Positions 46,587 to 56,824 of a stretch of 64,000 nucleotides of DNA are shown here, piece after piece. The notes under the pieces were generated by a model that searched no databases, was not told where the DNA came from, and worked only from the letters and a program-made list of their open reading frames with translations. The stretch spans positions 3,435,001 through 3,499,000 of the forward strand of contig NZ_CP021247.1 in assembly GCF_017309955.1 (NCBI RefSeq). The letters are read 5' to 3'. This DNA comes from Novosphingobium sp. KA1. Its GTDB lineage: Bacteria > Pseudomonadota > Alphaproteobacteria > Sphingomonadales > Sphingomonadaceae. Position numbers and translations under genes: made by a program. Each line of letters begins with the position of its first letter. Positions within the stretch are counted from its first letter, which is position 1.

Positions 46587-48194
46587 TCACGCCGAAACGG
46601 GAGCCGCCTTGCGCACGCCTTCGTCGACATGGGCTTCGAACTGGGCGAAGTTGTCGATGAACTGCTTGACCAGCGTCTGTGCGGTCTTGTCGTACTCGGC
46701 GCCGTCCGCCCAGGCGCCGCGCGGATCGAGCAGCCGGGCATCGACGCCGGGCACCGCCACCGGAACCTCGAAGCCGAAGTTCGGATCTTCCTTGAACTCG
46801 GCCGTGTTGAGGCTGCCGTCGAGCGCCGCATTGAGCAGCGCGCGGGTGGCCTTGATCGGCATGCGCTTGATGCCTTCCATGGTCGCCTTGCCGCCCGACC
46901 AACCGGTGTTGACCAGCCAGCACTTCACGCCGCCCTTGGCGATGCGCTCCTTGAGGAGGTTGCCGTAGACCGAGGGGTGACGCGGCATGAACGGCGCGCC
47001 GAAGCAGGTGCTGAAGGTAGCTTCCGGCTCGGTCACGCCGATCTCGGTGCCGGCGACGCGCGCGGTATAGCCCGAGAGGAAGTGGTACATCGCCTGATCG
47101 GGGGTAAGCCGCGCGATCGGCGGCAGCACGCCGTAGGCGTCGGCGGTGAGGAAGATGATGTTCTTGGGAACCGGGCCGAGGTTCTTCTCCGAGGTGTTCG
47201 GGATGAAGTCGATCGGGTAGGAACCGCGGCTGTTCTCGGCCAGGGAGTTGTCCTCAAGGTCGATCTGGCGGGTCACCGGATCGATCACCACGTTCTCGAG
47301 CACGGTGCCGAAGCGCTTGGTGGTGGCGAAGATCTCCGGCTCGGCCTCGGCCGAGAGGCGGATCATCTTGGCGTAGCAACCGCCTTCGAAGTTGAACACG
47401 GCGGTGTCCGACCAGCCATGCTCGTCATCGCCGATCAGCGTGCGCGAGGCATCGGCCGAAAGCGTGGTCTTGCCGGTGCCCGAAAGGCCGAAGAACACCG
47501 CGGTATCGCCGTCCGGGCCGATGTTGGCCGAGCAGTGCATCGGCATCACGCCCTTGACCGGCAGCAGGTAGTTGAGGATGCCGAAGACCGACTTCTTCAT
47601 CTCGCCCGCATAGGCGGTGCCGCCGATCAGGATCAGCTTCTCGGTGAAGTTGACCGCGATCACGGTTTCGCTGCGGCAGCCGTGACGCGCGGGATCGGCG
47701 CGGAAGCCCGGCAAGTCGATGATCGTGTATTCGGGCGCGAAATCCGCGAGTTCGGCCTCGGTGGGACGCACCAGCAGGGTGCGGATGAACAGGTTGTGCC
47801 AGGCGAATTCATTGATGACCCGCACCTTGACGCGGTGCTCGGGCTGCGAGCCGCCGAACAGGTCCGCCACGTAGAGCGTGTCCTTCTCGGCGACGGCCTT
47901 GAGGAAGTCCTCCTTCAGCGCCGCGAAGTGCTCCGGCGTCATGGCGACGTTGGTCTTGCCCCACCAGACGGTATCCTGCGTCTCGGCGTCCTTGACGATG
48001 AACTTGTCCTTGGCCGAACGGCCGGTGTGCTTGCCGGTGGCAACGACGAACGGACCGTCCGCACTCAGTACGCCTTCTCCATTGCGTACTGCATGCTCGA
48101 CGAGCGGTGCCGTGCCCAGGTTTGCGAAAATTTCCGCACTGGTTTCAATGCCTTGTTTGGCAAGCGAGTAGTTCAGGGTAGCGGTCAATGTCAT
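46587..48194 (-). CDS. pckA: Phosphoenolpyruvate carboxykinase (ATP)
   Basis: This 535-residue enzyme makes PEP from oxaloacetate and ATP in gluconeogenesis. [16 protein letters not shown] is the P-loop, and the neighbouring GDDEHGWSD and NFEGGCYAK are conserved in the ATP-dependent form. I chose ATG at 48194, just after GGAGGAG; ATG at 48203 and TTG at 48188 are other possibilities. It is divergent from chvI, the arrangement seen in rhizobia, where pckA is linked with the ChvG/ChvI system. Confidence 0.97.
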   Translation of the reverse strand: MTLTATLNYSLAKQGIETSAEIFANLGTAPLVEHAVRNGEGVLSADGPFVVATGKHTGRSAKDKFIVKDAETQDTVWWGKTNVAMTPEHFAALKEDFLKAVAEKDTLYVADLFGGSQPEHRVKVRVINEFAWHNLFIRTLLVRPTEAELADFAPEYTIIDLPGFRADPARHGCRSETVIAVNFTEKLILIGGTAYAGEMKKSVFGILNYLLPVKGVMPMHCSANIGPDGDTAVFFGLSGTGKTTLSADASRTLIGDDEHGWSDTAVFNFEGGCYAKMIRLSAEAEPEIFATTKRFGTVLENVVIDPVTRQIDLEDNSLAENSRGSYPIDFIPNTSEKNLGPVPKNIIFLTADAYGVLPPIARLTPDQAMYHFLSGYTARVAGTEIGVTEPEATFSTCFGAPFMPRHPSVYGNLLKERIAKGGVKCWLVNTGWSGGKATMEGIKRMPIKATRALLNAALDGSLNTAEFKEDPNFGFEVPVAVPGVDARLLDPRGAWADGAEYDKTAQTLVKQFIDNFAQFEAHVDEGVRKAAPVSA

Positions 48195-48437
48195 CTCCTC
48201 CATTTTCAGACGCCAGACGACGGGGTCGTCGGGCACCCGGACATTTTTACGCAAGACTCGGGGCCGCGCTTACGCGCCGCTCCCTTTTCGATCAAATCGC
48301 CGCAGAAATAAACCAAGCCCCTCGCGACGAACGCCATCCCTTTTGCGTCGGGAACGGAGATTGTCAGCCCGAAGCGGTCCGGCTAGGCGTACCATCCTAT
48401 CGAAAAATGCTGCGACAAGAGGACAGTGCACCGCCCC
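48195..48437. other. Divergent spacer between pckA and chvI
   Basis: This must hold the promoters of pckA and chvI. A ChvI operator is plausible here from the conserved synteny, but I cannot identify one. No convincing promoter boxes or hairpins stand out. Confidence 0.35.
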
Positions 48438-49190
48438 ATGGCAGATCCTGCGACAGCCCCCGGAGACAGTCCCGCAGCACGCGCGCAGACCATCGCGCTG
48501 GTCGATGACGACCGCAACATCCTCACCACCCTCTCGATCAGCCTGCAGGCCGAAGGCTTCGCCACGCGGGTCTATACCGACGGCGAAACCGCGCTGAAGG
48601 CCCTGCTCGACAATCCGCCCGACCTTGCCATCTTCGACATCAAGATGCCGCGCATGGACGGCCTCTCGCTGCTGCAGGCGCTGCGCGCGCAATCGAGCCT
48701 GCCGGTGATCTTCCTCACGTCCAAGGACGAGGAGCCGGACGAGGCCCTCGGCCTCGCGATGGGTGCCGACGACTATATCACCAAACCCTTCAGCCAGCGC
48801 CTGCTGGTGGCGCGCATCCGCGCCATCCTGCGCCGCAGCGAACTGACCCGCACGCCCAGCGATGCCGCCGCTGGCGAAGGCCTGCCGGACCTCGTCGTCC
48901 GCGGCCGCCTGCAACTCGACCCCGCGCGTCATCAGGTCGCCTGGGAAGGTGAGCCGGTGTCGCTGACGGTGACCGAATTCCTGATCCTCGAGGCGCTCGC
49001 CACCCGCCCCGGCGTGGTCAAGAGCCGTAACCAGCTGATGGATGCCGCCTACAGCGAGGACGTCTACGTCGACGACCGCACGATCGACAGCCACATCAAG
49101 CGCCTGCGCCGCAAGTTCCGCGCGGTCGACCCGGAGTTCGGCGCGATCGACACGCTCTACGGCGCCGGTTACTCCTTCTCCGATGCCTGA
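48438..49190 (+). CDS. chvI: ChvI-type response regulator (OmpR family)
   Basis: About 250 residues from ATG at 48438. The receiver domain has IALVDDDRN, phospho-acceptor Asp67 (DLAIFDIKM) and the Lys of ITKPFSQ. The C-terminal OmpR-type winged HTH ends in [14 protein letters not shown]. ChvG/ChvI controls acid stress, surface and carbon metabolism genes in rhizobia. It overlaps chvG by 8 bases. An in-frame ATG at 48426 would add four residues. Confidence 0.93.
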   Translation: MADPATAPGDSPAARAQTIALVDDDRNILTTLSISLQAEGFATRVYTDGETALKALLDNPPDLAIFDIKMPRMDGLSLLQALRAQSSLPVIFLTSKDEEPDEALGLAMGADDYITKPFSQRLLVARIRAILRRSELTRTPSDAAAGEGLPDLVVRGRLQLDPARHQVAWEGEPVSLTVTEFLILEALATRPGVVKSRNQLMDAAYSEDVYVDDRTIDSHIKRLRRKFRAVDPEFGAIDTLYGAGYSFSDA

Positions 49191-50856
49191 ATCCCGCAGC
49201 ATGGCGCCCCGCCAACAGGGCATGAAGCGCTCCCGGCGCGGCACGGGCAAACGCGGCAAGGGCAAACGGGGCAAGGGCAAGCACCGGAAGACGCCCCTCG
49301 GCATGCGGCTGGGCCTGCCCTGGCGCGTCTCGCTCACCGCGCGCATCCTCGCCGTCAACGTCATCGCCCTCGCCCTGCTGGCCGGCAGCCTGTTCTACAT
49401 CGACAGCTACCGGCGCGAACTGCTGGCCGAGCGGTATCGGCTTGCCGCCTCGCAGGCCGAGATCGTTGCCCATGCGCTGACCGGCATGGACTCTGCCGAT
49501 CGCCGCGCACTGATCGCCCGCATCGGCGCCGGGCAGGCGCTGCGCCTGCGCCTCTACGACGCAGGCGGCAAGCTCGTCGCCGACAGCTTCGACCTCGCGC
49601 CGCCCTCCTACCGGCTTGTCGATCCCGCCAGCGAGCCCTGGCTGCAGGATGCCGCCCGCGCCATCGACCAGGGCATGGACTTCGTTCTCGGCGCCCCGCC
49701 GATCCCGCCTTACGAGGACAATCCCGGCGCCGATGCGCGGGCATGGCCCGAGATCACCCAGGCCCTCCTCAATGGCCGCACCGAGGTCAACCACGAGGCC
49801 GCCCCCGACCAGACCCCGATCATCATCGCCGCCACGCCGGTCGGCCATGACGGCGAGGCCCTGCTGGTCACCCGCAACGCCCGCGACATCACCGAAAACG
49901 TGCGCATGGCCCGCCAGACCCTGGCGATCATCGTCGGCGGCGCCTTTGCCGTCTCGATCCTGCTCTCGCTGTTCCTGGCGCGCACCATCGTCGAGCCGCT
50001 GCGCAAGCTGGTGCGCGCCACCGTGCGCGTGCGCCTCGGACGCGACCGCAGCGTGGTGGTCCCCCGCCTGCCCGACCGCCGCGACGAGATCGGCCTGCTG
50101 GCCCGCGCCGTCTCCGACATGAGCGGAGCCCTGCGCCAGCGCATCGACGCGGTGGAGAGCTTTGCCGCCGATGTCGCCCACGAACTCAAGAACCCGCTGA
50201 CCTCGCTGCGCAGCGCGCTCGAAAGCCTCGACCGGGTGGACGAGCCCGACTTGCGCCGCCAACTGATCGGCATCGCCAAGGACGACGTGCGGCGGATCGA
50301 CTTCCTCGTCACCGAGATCGCCGATGCCAGCCGCATCGACGCCGAACTCAGCCGCACGACTTTCGAGCCGGTCGACATGGGACGCCTGGTGCGCGCGCTG
50401 GCGAGCGAAAGGGCGCAGCGCGGCGTCAACGGCCATTGCCCGGTCGAAGTCCTGGAAACCAGCGAACCGGGCATGGACGAAACCACCCGCCTGATGGTGC
50501 CGGGCGACGCGCCGCGCCTTGAGCGCGTGCTCCAGAACCTGCTCGACAACGCCGTGTCGTTCTCCCCGGCCGGCGCGCCGATCGAGGTCATGCTGGCGCG
50601 CGAGGGTACGCGGGTGATCATCGCGGTATCGGACCACGGCCCGGGCATCCCCGAAGGCGCGCGCGAACGCATCTTCGACCGTTTCCACTCGCTGCGCCCT
50701 TCCGGCGAGGAATTCGGCAAGCACAGCGGCCTCGGCCTCGCCATCGCCCGCACCATCGTCGAGGCCCACTTCGGCAAGCTGCGCGCGACCGACCGGATCG
50801 ACGGCGAACACGGCGCGCGGCTGGTGGTCTCGCTGCCCGCATGGCAGGGCGAATGA
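49183..50856 (+). CDS. chvG: ChvG-type sensor histidine kinase
   Basis: About 557 residues from ATG 49183. The N-terminus is very basic ([15 protein letters not shown]), then a membrane segment at about residues 55-74, a periplasmic domain of about 200 residues, a second segment at 240-262 and an HAMP region. The phospho-acceptor is His333 in [31 protein letters not shown] and GLGLAIAR are the ATP-binding boxes. It overlaps chvI and hprK (ATGA). Other possible starts are ATG 49201 and 49222, which would shorten the basic tail. Confidence 0.93.
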   Translation: MPESRSMAPRQQGMKRSRRGTGKRGKGKRGKGKHRKTPLGMRLGLPWRVSLTARILAVNVIALALLAGSLFYIDSYRRELLAERYRLAASQAEIVAHALTGMDSADRRALIARIGAGQALRLRLYDAGGKLVADSFDLAPPSYRLVDPASEPWLQDAARAIDQGMDFVLGAPPIPPYEDNPGADARAWPEITQALLNGRTEVNHEAAPDQTPIIIAATPVGHDGEALLVTRNARDITENVRMARQTLAIIVGGAFAVSILLSLFLARTIVEPLRKLVRATVRVRLGRDRSVVVPRLPDRRDEIGLLARAVSDMSGALRQRIDAVESFAADVAHELKNPLTSLRSALESLDRVDEPDLRRQLIGIAKDDVRRIDFLVTEIADASRIDAELSRTTFEPVDMGRLVRALASERAQRGVNGHCPVEVLETSEPGMDETTRLMVPGDAPRLERVLQNLLDNAVSFSPAGAPIEVMLAREGTRVIIAVSDHGPGIPEGARERIFDRFHSLRPSGEEFGKHSGLGLAIARTIVEAHFGKLRATDRIDGEHGARLVVSLPAWQGE

Positions 50857-51326
50857 GCATGGACACCCCACCCGCATCCGCACCGGCACCGGCACATCCC
50901 TCCCCCTTCGCGCGCCAGTCGACCTGCGTCGCCATCGGCGGGCGCGGCGTGCTGATCGAGGGCGCATCCGGTACCGGCAAGTCCAGCCTCGCGCTGGAAC
51001 TGATCGACCGGGGAGCCGCGCTGGTGGGCGACGACAGCGTGCTGCTGATGGCGGGAAACGGCGTGCTCCTCGCCCGCCCGCATCCCAATACCCGCGGGCT
51101 GATCGAAGTGCGCAATCTCGGGCTGCTGCCGTTTCCCTGCGTGGAAGAGGTGCCGCTCGCCCTGCTCGTCACCCTCGACCCCGAAGCACCGCGCTTCATC
51201 GAGATCCCCCAAACTACTGAAATTGCCGGAATCCCGCTGCCACATCTGCGCCTCTGGCCGGGATCGGGACCGCTCGCGCTCAAGACCGAACTGGCACTGT
51301 CCCACTTTGGCCACAGGCCGGGCTGA
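50853..51326 (+). CDS. hprK: HPr kinase/phosphorylase (short alphaproteobacterial form)
   Basis: This 157-residue protein has only the C-terminal kinase domain of HprK, as usual in alphaproteobacteria. The P-loop GASGTGKSS is at residues 37-45, followed by GDDSVLL, the HPr-binding region. It phosphorylates a serine in HPr (Ser50 of the ptsH product here). The start overlaps the chvG stop as ATGA, so the kinase is translated with the two-component system. Confidence 0.93.
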   Translation: MSMDTPPASAPAPAHPSPFARQSTCVAIGGRGVLIEGASGTGKSSLALELIDRGAALVGDDSVLLMAGNGVLLARPHPNTRGLIEVRNLGLLPFPCVEEVPLALLVTLDPEAPRFIEIPQTTEIAGIPLPHLRLWPGSGPLALKTELALSHFGHRPG

Positions 51327-51377
51327 CCGCACCGGCACCCCCTTCCCTTTCGCGGCCGCCCGGCGCAAACAGACGCG

Positions 51378-52355
51378 ATGAATCGCGAATCCCCGGAAAG
51401 CGGCGCATCCCCCTGCGGCGCCGTTCCTCCCCCCACCCCGGCTGCCGATCGCCAGCGTGTCCTGCTCGTCACGGGCATGCTGGGTGCGGGCAAGACCACT
51501 GCCCTGCGGGTACTCGAAGACCTCGGCTGGGAGATCATCGACAATTTCCCGGTGCGCCTGCTCGATCGCCTGATCGAACGATCCCCGACCGCGGAAGGCT
51601 CGCCGCGCCCGCCGCTGGCGATCGGTTTCGACTGTCGCACCCGCGGTTTCGACCCGGCGCGGGTGATCGCGCAGGTCAAGGCCCTCGACGAGCGCGAGGA
51701 TGTCGAACTCAACACCCTGTTCCTCGACTGTTCGAGCAAGGAACTGGAGCGCCGCTTCAACGAGACCCGCCGCCGTCACGCGCTGGCCGCCGACGCCCCG
51801 GTCGACACCGGCATCCGCGCCGAGCGTGAACTGCTGGCACCGCTGCGCCGCTGGGCCGATCTCCTGGTCGAAACCACCGAGTTCACCTCGAACGACCTCC
51901 AGCGCGTGATTCGCGAACGATTCGCAACCGAAGCGCCGGAAGACCTCACGCTGACGGTATCGAGCTTCGGTTTCTCGCGCGGCATGCCGCCGCTTGCCGA
52001 CCTCGTGTTCGACATGCGCTTCGTGGAAAACCCGCATTGGGATCCGATGCTGAGGCCGATGACCGGGCTTGATGCGCCCGTGGGCGACTATGTCCGGCAG
52101 GACCCTGCCTTTAACGAAGCTTTCACGCGGATTCGCGACCTTCTCCTGCTCCTGCTTCCACGCTATCGCACACAGGGCAAAGCCTATGTTCACGTCGCTT
52201 TCGGGTGTACGGGTGGGCGTCACAGGTCGGTATTCACCGCCGAACTCATGGCTGCGGCCTTGCGCGATGCGGGATTTTCGCCCACATTGCTGCACCGCAA
52301 CCTGGGCTCGCGAGCAGCCGATCTTCTGGAAGGGGGTCAGCGGCGTGAAAAATGA
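51378..52355 (+). CDS. rapZ: RapZ, RNase adapter protein (YvcJ-like P-loop ATPase)
   Basis: This 325-residue protein has the P-loop GMLGAGKT at residues 33-40 and EDLGWEIIDNFPVRLLDRL after it. FGCTGGRHRSVFTAELMA is the conserved C-terminal part. In E. coli RapZ guides small-RNA decay controlling amino sugar synthesis, but in this lineage the role is less clear. It lies between hprK and the EIIA gene, consistent with a link to PTS signalling. It has a 20-residue alanine/proline-rich N-terminal extension. Confidence 0.9.
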   Translation: MNRESPESGASPCGAVPPPTPAADRQRVLLVTGMLGAGKTTALRVLEDLGWEIIDNFPVRLLDRLIERSPTAEGSPRPPLAIGFDCRTRGFDPARVIAQVKALDEREDVELNTLFLDCSSKELERRFNETRRRHALAADAPVDTGIRAERELLAPLRRWADLLVETTEFTSNDLQRVIRERFATEAPEDLTLTVSSFGFSRGMPPLADLVFDMRFVENPHWDPMLRPMTGLDAPVGDYVRQDPAFNEAFTRIRDLLLLLLPRYRTQGKAYVHVAFGCTGGRHRSVFTAELMAAALRDAGFSPTLLHRNLGSRAADLLEGGQRREK

Positions 52356-52406
52356 ACAAGTAACCTGGTCGCCCACGCAAGAAAAAGTTCGGAGCCTGCT
52401 TCCAGC

Positions 52407-52814
52407 ATGATCGGCATGATCCTCGTCACTCACGGCAATCTCGCCGAGGAGTTCGTAAACGCGATGGAACACGTCGTCGGCGATCAGTCGGCGGTTGCAA
52501 CCGTTTGCATCGGTCCCAATGACGACATGGAACGCCGCCGCAGCGAGATTGCCGACGCGATCACCGCGGTCGACAGCGGTTCGGGCGTCATCATCCTCAC
52601 CGACCTGTTCGGCGGCACGCCGTCCAACCTCGCCATTTCGCTGATGGAAGCGGGCCGCGTGGAAGTGATCGCCGGCATCAACCTGCCGATGCTGATCCGC
52701 CTCGCCAAGGCCCGCGAATGCATGTCGGTGCGCGAAGCCGCCGCCGCCGCGCGCGACGCCGGGCGCAACTACATCACCATCGCCAGCGAGTATCTGGGGC
52801 AGGATGCGGCATGA
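52407..52814 (+). CDS. PTS EIIA component, mannose-type (ManX-like)
   Basis: This 135-residue protein has the active-site His9 in MIGMILVTHGNLAEEF, the start of the mannose-type EIIA domain, and LTDLFGGTPSNLA further on. In alphaproteobacteria, this EIIA and HPr form an incomplete PTS used for regulation, not sugar transport. It overlaps ptsH by four bases. No permease (EIIC/D) gene is nearby. Confidence 0.93.
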   Translation: MIGMILVTHGNLAEEFVNAMEHVVGDQSAVATVCIGPNDDMERRRSEIADAITAVDSGSGVIILTDLFGGTPSNLAISLMEAGRVEVIAGINLPMLIRLAKARECMSVREAAAAARDAGRNYITIASEYLGQDAA

Positions 52815-53089
52815 GCGATTTTCGTGAAACGGTGCTGATCGTCAACAAGCGCGGCCTTCATGCCCGCGCCAGCGCCAAGTTCGTGAACCACGTCGCCGAA
52901 CTGCCGGCCACCGTGCTGGTCAAGGTCGGCAAGGACGGCACCGAGGCCGCCGGCAACTCGATCCTCGGCCTGATGATGCTGGGCGCCGCCAAGGGCGACA
53001 GCATCGAGATTTCCTGCGCGGGCGAAGGCGCCCCCGAAGCGCTGGCCACGCTCGCCACGCTGGTGCGCGACGGTTTCGGCGAAGAGTAG
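52811..53089 (+). CDS. ptsH: HPr phosphocarrier protein
   Basis: This 92-residue protein has His17 in VNKRGLHARASAKF, phosphorylated by enzyme I, and Ser50 in AAGNSILGLMMLGA, the HprK site. Its overlap with the EIIA gene (ATGA) suggests coupled translation. Enzyme I (ptsP/ptsI) is not in the window. The protein has normal length. Confidence 0.97.
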   Translation: MSDFRETVLIVNKRGLHARASAKFVNHVAELPATVLVKVGKDGTEAAGNSILGLMMLGAAKGDSIEISCAGEGAPEALATLATLVRDGFGEE

Positions 53090-53101
53090 AAGGCAAGAGT
53101 T

Positions 53102-53938
53102 TTGGCCGTGCGCCGTACCATTACCGGATTTTCCAACCCGCTCGTCAAGTTCCTGCGCTCGCTGCGCGAGAAGAAGCACCGCAAGCAGGAACGGCGCTTC
53201 CTCGCCGAAGGCCTGCGCCTGCTGACAGACGCGCGCGAATGCGGCATCGTGCCCGAGATCCTGGTCATGGCAATCGGCCGTGATCCCCATCCCCTGCTCG
53301 ATGCGCTGGAAGCGGCCGTTGCGGCCGCCGGCGGCGACATCGTCGAGATGGACGTGGAGATCCTCGCCAAGGTCACCGGCAAGGACAATCCGCAGGCCGT
53401 CGCCGGCGTCTTTGCCGAATTCGACACCCGCCTTGCCACCCTCGACCGCTCTGCCGCCCCGATCTGGCTGGTGGCGCAGGCGCTGCGCGATCCCGGCAAT
53501 CTCGGCACCATGCTGCGCACCGGCGACGCCGTGGGCGCGGGCGGCCTGATCCTGCTGGACGACTGCGCCGATCCCTTCTCGGTCGAGGCCGTGCGCGCCA
53601 GCATGGGGGCGATCTTCACGCAGAAGATCGTCACGGCCCGCTGGGACGAGTTCCTGCCCTGGCTGCGCGAAGGCGCCGGAACGCAGGACGCCGGGGCACT
53701 GGGCGGCCAGCTGGTCGCCGCCTCGCTGCGGGACCCGACCGACTACCGCGAGGCGGCCTACGCCGCGCCCTGCTTCCTGATGGTAGGCAACGAATCGCAA
53801 GGCCTGCCGCAGGCCTACGAAGAAGCCTGCGACCTGCGTGTCACGATCCCCATGCTGGGCCGTGCGGACAGCCTGAACGCGGCGGTTGCAGGGGCAGTGC
53901 TGGCTTACGAAGCGCTCGCCCACCTGCGCCGGGACTGA
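53102..53938 (+). CDS. TrmH/SpoU-family RNA 2'-O-methyltransferase
   Basis: This 278-residue protein starts at TTG 53102 (AAGG 8 bases upstream); GTG at 53108 is also possible. RRFLAEGLRLLTDA is the substrate-binding N-terminal domain. VAQALRDPGNLGTMLRTGDA, VGNESQGLP and ADSLNAAVAG are the three SpoU motifs forming the knotted AdoMet site. The RNA target (23S rRNA or tRNA) cannot be told from sequence. It follows ptsH by 12 bases. Confidence 0.9.
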   Translation: MAVRRTITGFSNPLVKFLRSLREKKHRKQERRFLAEGLRLLTDARECGIVPEILVMAIGRDPHPLLDALEAAVAAAGGDIVEMDVEILAKVTGKDNPQAVAGVFAEFDTRLATLDRSAAPIWLVAQALRDPGNLGTMLRTGDAVGAGGLILLDDCADPFSVEAVRASMGAIFTQKIVTARWDEFLPWLREGAGTQDAGALGGQLVAASLRDPTDYREAAYAAPCFLMVGNESQGLPQAYEEACDLRVTIPMLGRADSLNAAVAGAVLAYEALAHLRRD

Positions 53939-54098
53939 TTGCCGTCACCGACCGAAACCGGCAGAGGCGGGGCAAGCCCCTGCCCGCGCCTGCATCGCCG
54001 CCATTCCCGGCCCGATGGCTGTCAAACCCTCGCTGGGAACGGCATATCTATGGCGCGCGTTCATCACAGCCTCAGGTCAGCTGTGACAAGGCTTCGCC

Positions 54099-54515
54099 AT
54101 GCTTCGTCACGCGATTTTTCCGGCCTCCTGCGCCGCCATGCTTGCGGCCTGCTCGAGCCCGGGCGGCGATGGTGACCCGCAACTTGCCCGCACCTCCTGG
54201 CGGATTACCCTGATCGACGGCCAGCGGCCGCAGGCCGACGGCGCCAGCATCGCCTTCGAGGGCGGCAAGATCGGCGTCCGGGTGGGCTGCAACCGTCTGG
54301 ACGGCCCCTGGCATGTCGACGACGACCGGCTGATCGCGGGCCCACTCTCGCTCACCGAGATGAGTTGTCCGACGCCCGCCTGGGATCAGGAAAAGGCCAT
54401 CGGCGCGCTGCTCGTCGCCACGCCGCGCATGGTCGTCGACCATGGCCGGATGACCTTGCAGTCGAGCGGCCATAGCGCCGAACTGCAACGAGAGGCCGCC
54501 GTCGCCGGCAAATAG
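54099..54515 (+). CDS. META-domain lipoprotein (HslJ-like)
   Basis: This 138-residue protein has a lipoprotein signal with lipobox LAAC and Cys18. The META domain has SWRITLIDGQRPQADGA and VGCNRLDGPWHVDDDRL, with the pattern GCNxxxG typical of the family. It is probably anchored in the outer membrane or periplasm. Its function is unknown. No ribosome binding site is clear. Confidence 0.85.
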   Translation: MLRHAIFPASCAAMLAACSSPGGDGDPQLARTSWRITLIDGQRPQADGASIAFEGGKIGVRVGCNRLDGPWHVDDDRLIAGPLSLTEMSCPTPAWDQEKAIGALLVATPRMVVDHGRMTLQSSGHSAELQREAAVAGK

Positions 54516-54525
54516 GCCCCGGGGT

Positions 54526-56124
54526 TCATTCGGCCGCTGCGGCGTCCTCGCTCTGTACATCGCTGCCTGAATCGCCGGCTGTATCGCCGGCTATATCGCC
54601 GGAAAAGTCGGCGATCTGCCCCCCGGTTTCGGCGTAGCGCGGCATCGCTTCCACCCCCGCCACTTCATCCGAAATCTCGCGCTTGCCGATCTTGATGTGC
54701 TTTTCGGTAAGACGGCGGGCACGGCTCATCACGTTGCCTTCATAGGTGCGGGCAAAGTCGTTGAAGCTGTTCACCGCGCGCCCCAGATGCACACCGACCT
54801 TGCCGAGATCGTCCTGCGTCTTGGCCAGGCTGTCGTAGAGATCGCTGCCCAGCTTGCCGATCTCGCGCGCTTCCTTGGCGAGGCCTTCCTGCTGCCAGAC
54901 CTGCGCGATGGTGCGGCAGATCGCGACCAGATTGGTCGGGCTCGCCAGCAGCACGCGCCGCTCGAAGGCATAGTCCCACAGGCTGGAATCGTGGTCGAGC
55001 GCAGCGGCGATGAAATGCTCGCCCGGCACGAACATCAGGACGTAGTCGGGCGCGTTCTCGAACTGGCTCTGGTAGCTCTTGTTGCCCAGCGTCTGGATGT
55101 GGCCTCGCATCGAGGCGGCATGCTGGTCGAGGAAGGCCGCACGCAGCGTCTCGTCCTCAGCCTCGAAGGCATCCTGATAGGCGTTGAGCGAGACCTTGGC
55201 GTCGATCACCAGCTGCTTGTTGCCGGGGATACGCACGATCGCGTCGGGACGCAGGCGGCCATCCTCGGTCTCCACCGAATGCTCGGTCACGAAATCGGTA
55301 TGTTCGGCAAGGCCGCACTGTTCGAGCACGTTCTTGAGCTGCTGCTCGCCCCAGCGGCCGCGCGCCTTGGGCGCGTTGCGCAGCGAATTGCTGAGACGCG
55401 CCGCCTCGCTACGCACACGTTCCTGCCCGGCGCTCAGTTCGACCAGCTGTCCGGTCAGCGTCGCAAAGGCATCGGTGCGCTGCTTTTCAAGCGTGGCGAC
55501 CTGCTCCTCGTAGCTCTTCAGGCGCTCGCCGACCGGGGCCAGCAGGGTGCGGATACGCTCGGCACTGGCCTTTTCGCTCTCCTCGAAGCGCGCGCCCGCG
55601 CGGTTGAGGAAGGCTTCCTGCGCTCCTGCCAGCACTTTGGCGCCGGCATTCTCGAACTCCTTGCGCAGCGCTTCCTGCGCTTCGATGAGGAGGCGCTTCT
55701 GCTCGTCGAAATTGGCGGATTTTTCCCGCAGCGTCGCCAGTTCCGAGGCCAGTTCGCGCTGTTCGCGGCGCAAGGCGTCGACCAGCGTCGCATGTTCGGA
55801 TCGGGTAGTGTCGAGCGCCTGCGTCAGTTCGCCGCGCAGGCGCTGCTGCGCTTCGTCATGGCCGCGGCGGACAAGTTCCATCGCCTGCCCATGCTCGGCG
55901 CGGGTGCGTTCGAGCGTTTCAGCGAGGTCGTCCGCACGGCTGGCGCGTTCACCGGCGGCGGCAAGGTCGCGAATCGCGGCGCGGAACTTCTCGTCGAGTT
56001 CACGCGCTTCGCGATCGCGGGTTTCGTGGCGGTTTCGCCAGTCGGCGGCCGGCCGGGATCCGAAGAACCAGCCGGCCCCAAGACCGACAACGAGCGCGAC
56101 AATGGCGACGACTGCGATTTCCAT
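54526..56124 (-). CDS. rmuC: RmuC-family DNA recombination protein
   Basis: This 532-residue protein has one N-terminal membrane segment (residues about 2-21, IAVVAIVALVVGLGAGWFFG), followed by a coiled-coil region of about 230 residues with many Glu, Arg and Ala. The C-terminal RmuC domain has RGRWGEQQLKNVLEQCGL and RPDAIVRIPGNKQLVIDAK, as in other RmuC proteins. In E. coli it limits inversion of short repeats. Acidic alanine-rich tail at the end. Confidence 0.93.
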   Translation of the reverse strand: MEIAVVAIVALVVGLGAGWFFGSRPAADWRNRHETRDREARELDEKFRAAIRDLAAAGERASRADDLAETLERTRAEHGQAMELVRRGHDEAQQRLRGELTQALDTTRSEHATLVDALRREQRELASELATLREKSANFDEQKRLLIEAQEALRKEFENAGAKVLAGAQEAFLNRAGARFEESEKASAERIRTLLAPVGERLKSYEEQVATLEKQRTDAFATLTGQLVELSAGQERVRSEAARLSNSLRNAPKARGRWGEQQLKNVLEQCGLAEHTDFVTEHSVETEDGRLRPDAIVRIPGNKQLVIDAKVSLNAYQDAFEAEDETLRAAFLDQHAASMRGHIQTLGNKSYQSQFENAPDYVLMFVPGEHFIAAALDHDSSLWDYAFERRVLLASPTNLVAICRTIAQVWQQEGLAKEAREIGKLGSDLYDSLAKTQDDLGKVGVHLGRAVNSFNDFARTYEGNVMSRARRLTEKHIKIGKREISDEVAGVEAMPRYAETGGQIADFSGDIAGDTAGDSGSDVQSEDAAAAE

Positions 56125-56193
56125 TCCGGCAGCATAGCCAGAACATTCAGGGAACGCCAGCCTTCCGGCCGGCTTTTCCCCAATGCGTGCAAA

Positions 56194-56763
56194 TCAGGCC
56201 GCGCGGCGCAGCTTGTCGAGCTTCTTGAGTGCCATCTGGCGCTTCAGGCGCGAGAGATGATCGATGAAGAGAATGCCTTCGAGATGATCCATCTCGTGCT
56301 GGAGGCAGGTGGCCATGAGGCCGTCCATCTCTTCCTCGTGCACGGTGCCGTCGAGGTCCTGCCAGCGCGCGCGGATGCGCGAGGGGCGTTCGACGTCGGC
56401 GAAGATTTCCGGCACCGACAGGCAGCCTTCCTGATAGACCGTGTGGTCTTCGGAAGGATCGAGGATTTCCGGATTGATGAAGATCCGGGGTTCCTTCCTG
56501 GTCGGCTGGTGCGTGTGGTGGTGACCGCCATGGGCCGTGCACACTTCCGGTTCCGCATCCTCGTCGTCGGGCTGGAGATCGATCACCAGCACGCGCAGCG
56601 GCACGCCCACCTGGATGGCGGCAAGACCGATGCCCGGGGCATCGTACATGGTCTCGAACATGTCTTCGACAAGCGTCTTGAGCTCGTCGTCGAACTTTTC
56701 GACGGGGACCGAAACCTGCTTGAGACGCGGATCGGGAACTTCGAGGATTTCACGGATAGCCAT
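56194..56763 (-). CDS. def: Peptide deformylase
   Basis: About 189 residues from ATG 56763. The three motifs are [17 protein letters not shown] (Cys113) and QHEMDHLEG (His156, His160), which bind the iron and form the active site. It removes the formyl group from the N-terminal methionine. Residues 66-91 form an unusual insertion rich in acidic residues and histidine (HGGHHHTHQ) between two strands. It is a separate unit, not adjacent to fmt, which lies 720 bases away on the other strand. Confidence 0.95.
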   Translation of the reverse strand: MAIREILEVPDPRLKQVSVPVEKFDDELKTLVEDMFETMYDAPGIGLAAIQVGVPLRVLVIDLQPDDEDAEPEVCTAHGGHHHTHQPTRKEPRIFINPEILDPSEDHTVYQEGCLSVPEIFADVERPSRIRARWQDLDGTVHEEEMDGLMATCLQHEMDHLEGILFIDHLSRLKRQMALKKLDKLRRAA

Positions 56764-56824
56764 GCCCGCCAAATAAGCGCGATGGCCGATTCTCGCAAGG
56801 TCGTCGGTCCGATCAGAGTGATCG

